Assembly: GCA_033851265.1 (NCBI GenBank)
Contig: JAWWOW010000004.1
Span: 310,001 to 374,000, forward strand
Direction of reading: 5' to 3'
Origin: JAWWOW01 sp033851265
GTDB taxonomy: Bacteria > Actinomycetota > Actinomycetes > JAWWOW01
Length of the DNA: 64,000 nt
Part shown: positions 62,292 to 64,000 of the stretch, piece by piece
Numbering within the stretch: the stretch's first letter is position 1
Layout: each line of letters opens with the position of its first letter
The notes under the pieces: generated by a model
The model's input: only the letters and a program-made list of their open reading frames with translations
What the model was told of the DNA's origin: nothing
The model's database searches: none
Position numbers and translations under genes: made by a program

Positions 62292-62855
62292 GTGGGTATC
62301 GCAATCGTTGTCGGCGCTGTCATTGTCGGCGGTCTCGTTGCGATGTACCTGTCCTGGACGGCCGGCCGGCTCGACCGTCTGCACAACCGCACCGACGCGG
62401 CATGGGCATCGCTCGATGCTCAGCTCGTACGCCGGGCCGCGCTCGCCGCCGAGATCGCGCATGCTGCCGCTGAGCGAGGACTGATCAAACCCGACGATTG
62501 CGACCGCCTTGCTGCTGCCGCGCAGCACTCGTTGGAGTCCGGTCGCGACGATCGCGCCGCCAACGAGAACGCACTGGGTCACGCCCTGCGCGGAGTCCTT
62601 GACCGCCCGGCGATCGATGCGCTGACCAATGACCCTCGCCTGCAGCCATTGGTCGAAGCGCTCGAGGCGGCGATGACCAAAGTCGTGATGTCGCGGCGGT
62701 TCCACGCTACGGCTGTCGAGGACACGGTCGCGCTGCGGGGCGGCCGGGCCGTGCGATGGTTGCGGCTTGCCGGAAGCGCACCATTTCCCGCGTACTTCGA
62801 CATTGACGACACGCCGGTTCCAGTGGTCACGTCCCCGGTCGCTCGCCCGCGCTGA
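62292..62855 (+). CDS. LemA-like membrane protein
   Basis: 187 aa, GTG start. One N-terminal helix (about 2-21), then a long helical body with WASLDAQLVRRAALAAEIAH and the end segment SRRFHATAVEDTVALRGGR, AGSAPFPAYFDID, which matches the LemA pattern. Function unknown. The gene commonly follows pimA in actinobacteria, possibly tied to envelope maintenance. Confidence 0.75.
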   Translation: MGIAIVVGAVIVGGLVAMYLSWTAGRLDRLHNRTDAAWASLDAQLVRRAALAAEIAHAAAERGLIKPDDCDRLAAAAQHSLESGRDDRAANENALGHALRGVLDRPAIDALTNDPRLQPLVEALEAAMTKVVMSRRFHATAVEDTVALRGGRAVRWLRLAGSAPFPAYFDIDDTPVPVVTSPVARPR

Positions 62856-62894
62856 CCTACCCTCGATTTCCGTAGTCACTCAAGGAGTTCGACT

Positions 62895-63941
62895 GTGCAC
62901 CCCCGCCTTTTTCGCGCTCGTCGACGTGTCGCCACGGTTGTGGTGGCAGCGGCTGTCCTTGCCGTCGTCGTCGCGTGCGGGGGAGGCAAACACAAACCGG
63001 TCGCATCACCGTCTGCGTCACCGACGCCGTCACCATCCGCAGCGCCCCTGCTGGCCACGCTGGCCACGCTGAACGGGCTGCCAGCGGGCAGCGGCCCGAT
63101 CGTCGTCATCAAGGTCGACAACTCGACGAGCGCCCGTCCATTGCAGCGTGGCTTCGCAGGCGCGCCGATCGTCTATCAAGAGATCATCGAAGGACAGGCG
63201 ACCCGCTTCGCGGTCGTTTACGACGGCCCGAAGACGGCCGAGGTGGGCCCGATTCGTAGCGCGCGGGACACCGACATCGAGTTGTTCGCGGAGTACGGTC
63301 CCGTCATATTCGGCTTCTCCGGTGCCAACAAGAATGTGCTGGCGCATGTAAAGGCGTCGCCGCTCGTTGCTGTCTACCAAGAGCGGTTCAGCTCTGCCTA
63401 CACGCAGAAGGGTCGGCGTGCTGAGGCCTACAACTTCTTCACGAGTGCGAGTCGCTTGGTCAGGGCAGCGCCAAAACCCGGCGTCGGCGTTCGCGACGTC
63501 GGTCTGCGATTCGGTGTGGCACCAGCCGGCGGCACCGCGGTCACCGGCCGGATCAACGTCCGTTTCAACGGGGCGTCCTATGTCACGTTCACATACGACG
63601 CTGCCCGGCATGGCTGGCTGCTCACGCAGAACGGTCGTGCGATGCGGTTGTTCGACGGCACCACGATCGCTCCGCAGAACGTCGTTGTGCAGTTCGTCCC
63701 GGTGGTGAAGGGGCGCTACCGCGACGTGCTGGGTAACAACTCACCCGATACACACAGCATCGGTAAGGGTCCCGCTACCGTTTTTCGCGATGGCCGCCGC
63801 TTCAACGGCACCTGGTACCGGTCGACGCGCTCCTCGGGAACACGTTTCCTGACCACCGCCGGCGCAGACATCCGGTTGCGTCCCGGCGGCCAAACTTGGG
63901 TGCTCCTGGTGCCCACCAACGGAAGGATCACCGGCTCGTGA
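62895..63941 (+). CDS. DUF3048 family lipoprotein (YerB-like)
   Basis: 348 aa, GTG start. Lipobox VVVAC near residue 28, Ser/Pro linker, then DUF3048: IVVIKVDNSTSARPLQRGF, APIVYQEIIEGQATRF, VGPIRSARDTDIELFAEYG and QFVPVVKGRYRDVLG. Predicted cell-surface protein of unknown job. Its stop overlaps the next gene (GTGA). Confidence 0.9.
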   Translation: MHPRLFRARRRVATVVVAAAVLAVVVACGGGKHKPVASPSASPTPSPSAAPLLATLATLNGLPAGSGPIVVIKVDNSTSARPLQRGFAGAPIVYQEIIEGQATRFAVVYDGPKTAEVGPIRSARDTDIELFAEYGPVIFGFSGANKNVLAHVKASPLVAVYQERFSSAYTQKGRRAEAYNFFTSASRLVRAAPKPGVGVRDVGLRFGVAPAGGTAVTGRINVRFNGASYVTFTYDAARHGWLLTQNGRAMRLFDGTTIAPQNVVVQFVPVVKGRYRDVLGNNSPDTHSIGKGPATVFRDGRRFNGTWYRSTRSSGTRFLTTAGADIRLRPGGQTWVLLVPTNGRITGS

Positions 63942-64000
63942 GCCGTCGACTGTCACGCCGCACTCGCATCCTGGCCGCAGGCACGGCAGTGCTCGCAGCA
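63938..64000 (+). CDS. start of an exported protein, cut by the window edge
   Basis: GTG 63938 overlaps the DUF3048 stop by GTGA. The 21 codons seen (MSRRLSRRTRILAAGTAVLA) look like a twin-arginine-style or Sec signal peptide start, with basic residues then a hydrophobic run. The family cannot be told. Confidence 0.5.
   Translation, partial: MSRRLSRRTRILAAGTAVLAA

Noticed and set aside
1..64000. Mobile elements, prophage genes, CRISPR arrays or restriction/defence systems
   Set aside because: No transposase, integrase, phage structural gene, repeat-spacer array or defence nuclease was seen; gene density and codon use are even throughout.

Overview
This window is chromosomal DNA of a high-GC Gram-positive actinobacterium. 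It shows GTG/ATG starts with stop-start overlaps, RNase D-DUF3000-hemE synteny, heme synthesis by HemY+HemQ, a tRNA-Gly-Cys-Val cluster, an SsgA-like protein, and a thrS-HIT-pgsA-patA-pimA phosphatidylinositol-mannoside region. The SsgA-like protein hints at a morphologically complex lineage; order and genus cannot be fixed from the sequence. No phage, transposase, integrase or CRISPR is visible, and no gap between genes exceeds 300 bp.

Layout. 1-7.0 kb: a crotonase-domain fragment, RNase D and a NarL-type response regulator on the minus strand, then a translationally coupled plus-strand trio of secreted subtilase with a Trp-rich repeat tail, membrane GAF-like sensor and histidine kinase. 7.0-13.1 kb: DUF3000, an EamA transporter, hemE, a cyclic-nucleotide-domain protein, a DUF4349 lipoprotein, and hemY-hemQ (coproporphyrin-dependent route). 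13.1-18.5 kb: a repeat lipoprotein with msrB, a stand-alone LigD-type polymerase, a 56-aa membrane protein, an ATP-dependent ligase, a methyltransferase, a small membrane protein and a RibD-type reductase. 18.5-25.0 kb: treX-treY-(YeaQ-type membrane protein)-treZ, making trehalose from glycogen. 25.0-34.3 kb: a Rv2629-like protein, a TetR/acyl-CoA dehydrogenase pair with a clear operator, an LAxTG-type surface protein, YihY, an L,D-transpeptidase, a GH43-like propeller and three tRNAs.

34.3-49.8 kb: histidine-utilisation genes (arginase-family hutG candidate, hutH, hutU, hutI) interleaved with pabB-pabC and with a block carrying a metallo-beta-lactamase/rhodanese fusion, a secreted selenium-binding/methanethiol-oxidase-like protein, a CopD fusion, an anchored protein, DUF4395 and an FAD protein. 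I read that block as a candidate organosulfur/sulfide oxidation module with copper supply. 49.8-53.3 kb: SsgA-like protein, ECF sigma/anti-sigma pair, tRNA-Val and a heme-oxygenase-like iron enzyme. 53.3-64 kb: thrS, HIT, a DCC-family protein, two unknowns, an EF-G-like GTPase, then pgsA-patA-pimA, a LemA-like protein, a DUF3048 lipoprotein and the first codons of one more exported protein.

Two small patterns recur. Co-directional genes are coupled by ATGA/GTGA overlaps. In five convergent pairs the two stop codons lie at the outer ends of a short inverted repeat, suggesting very compact two-way terminators.
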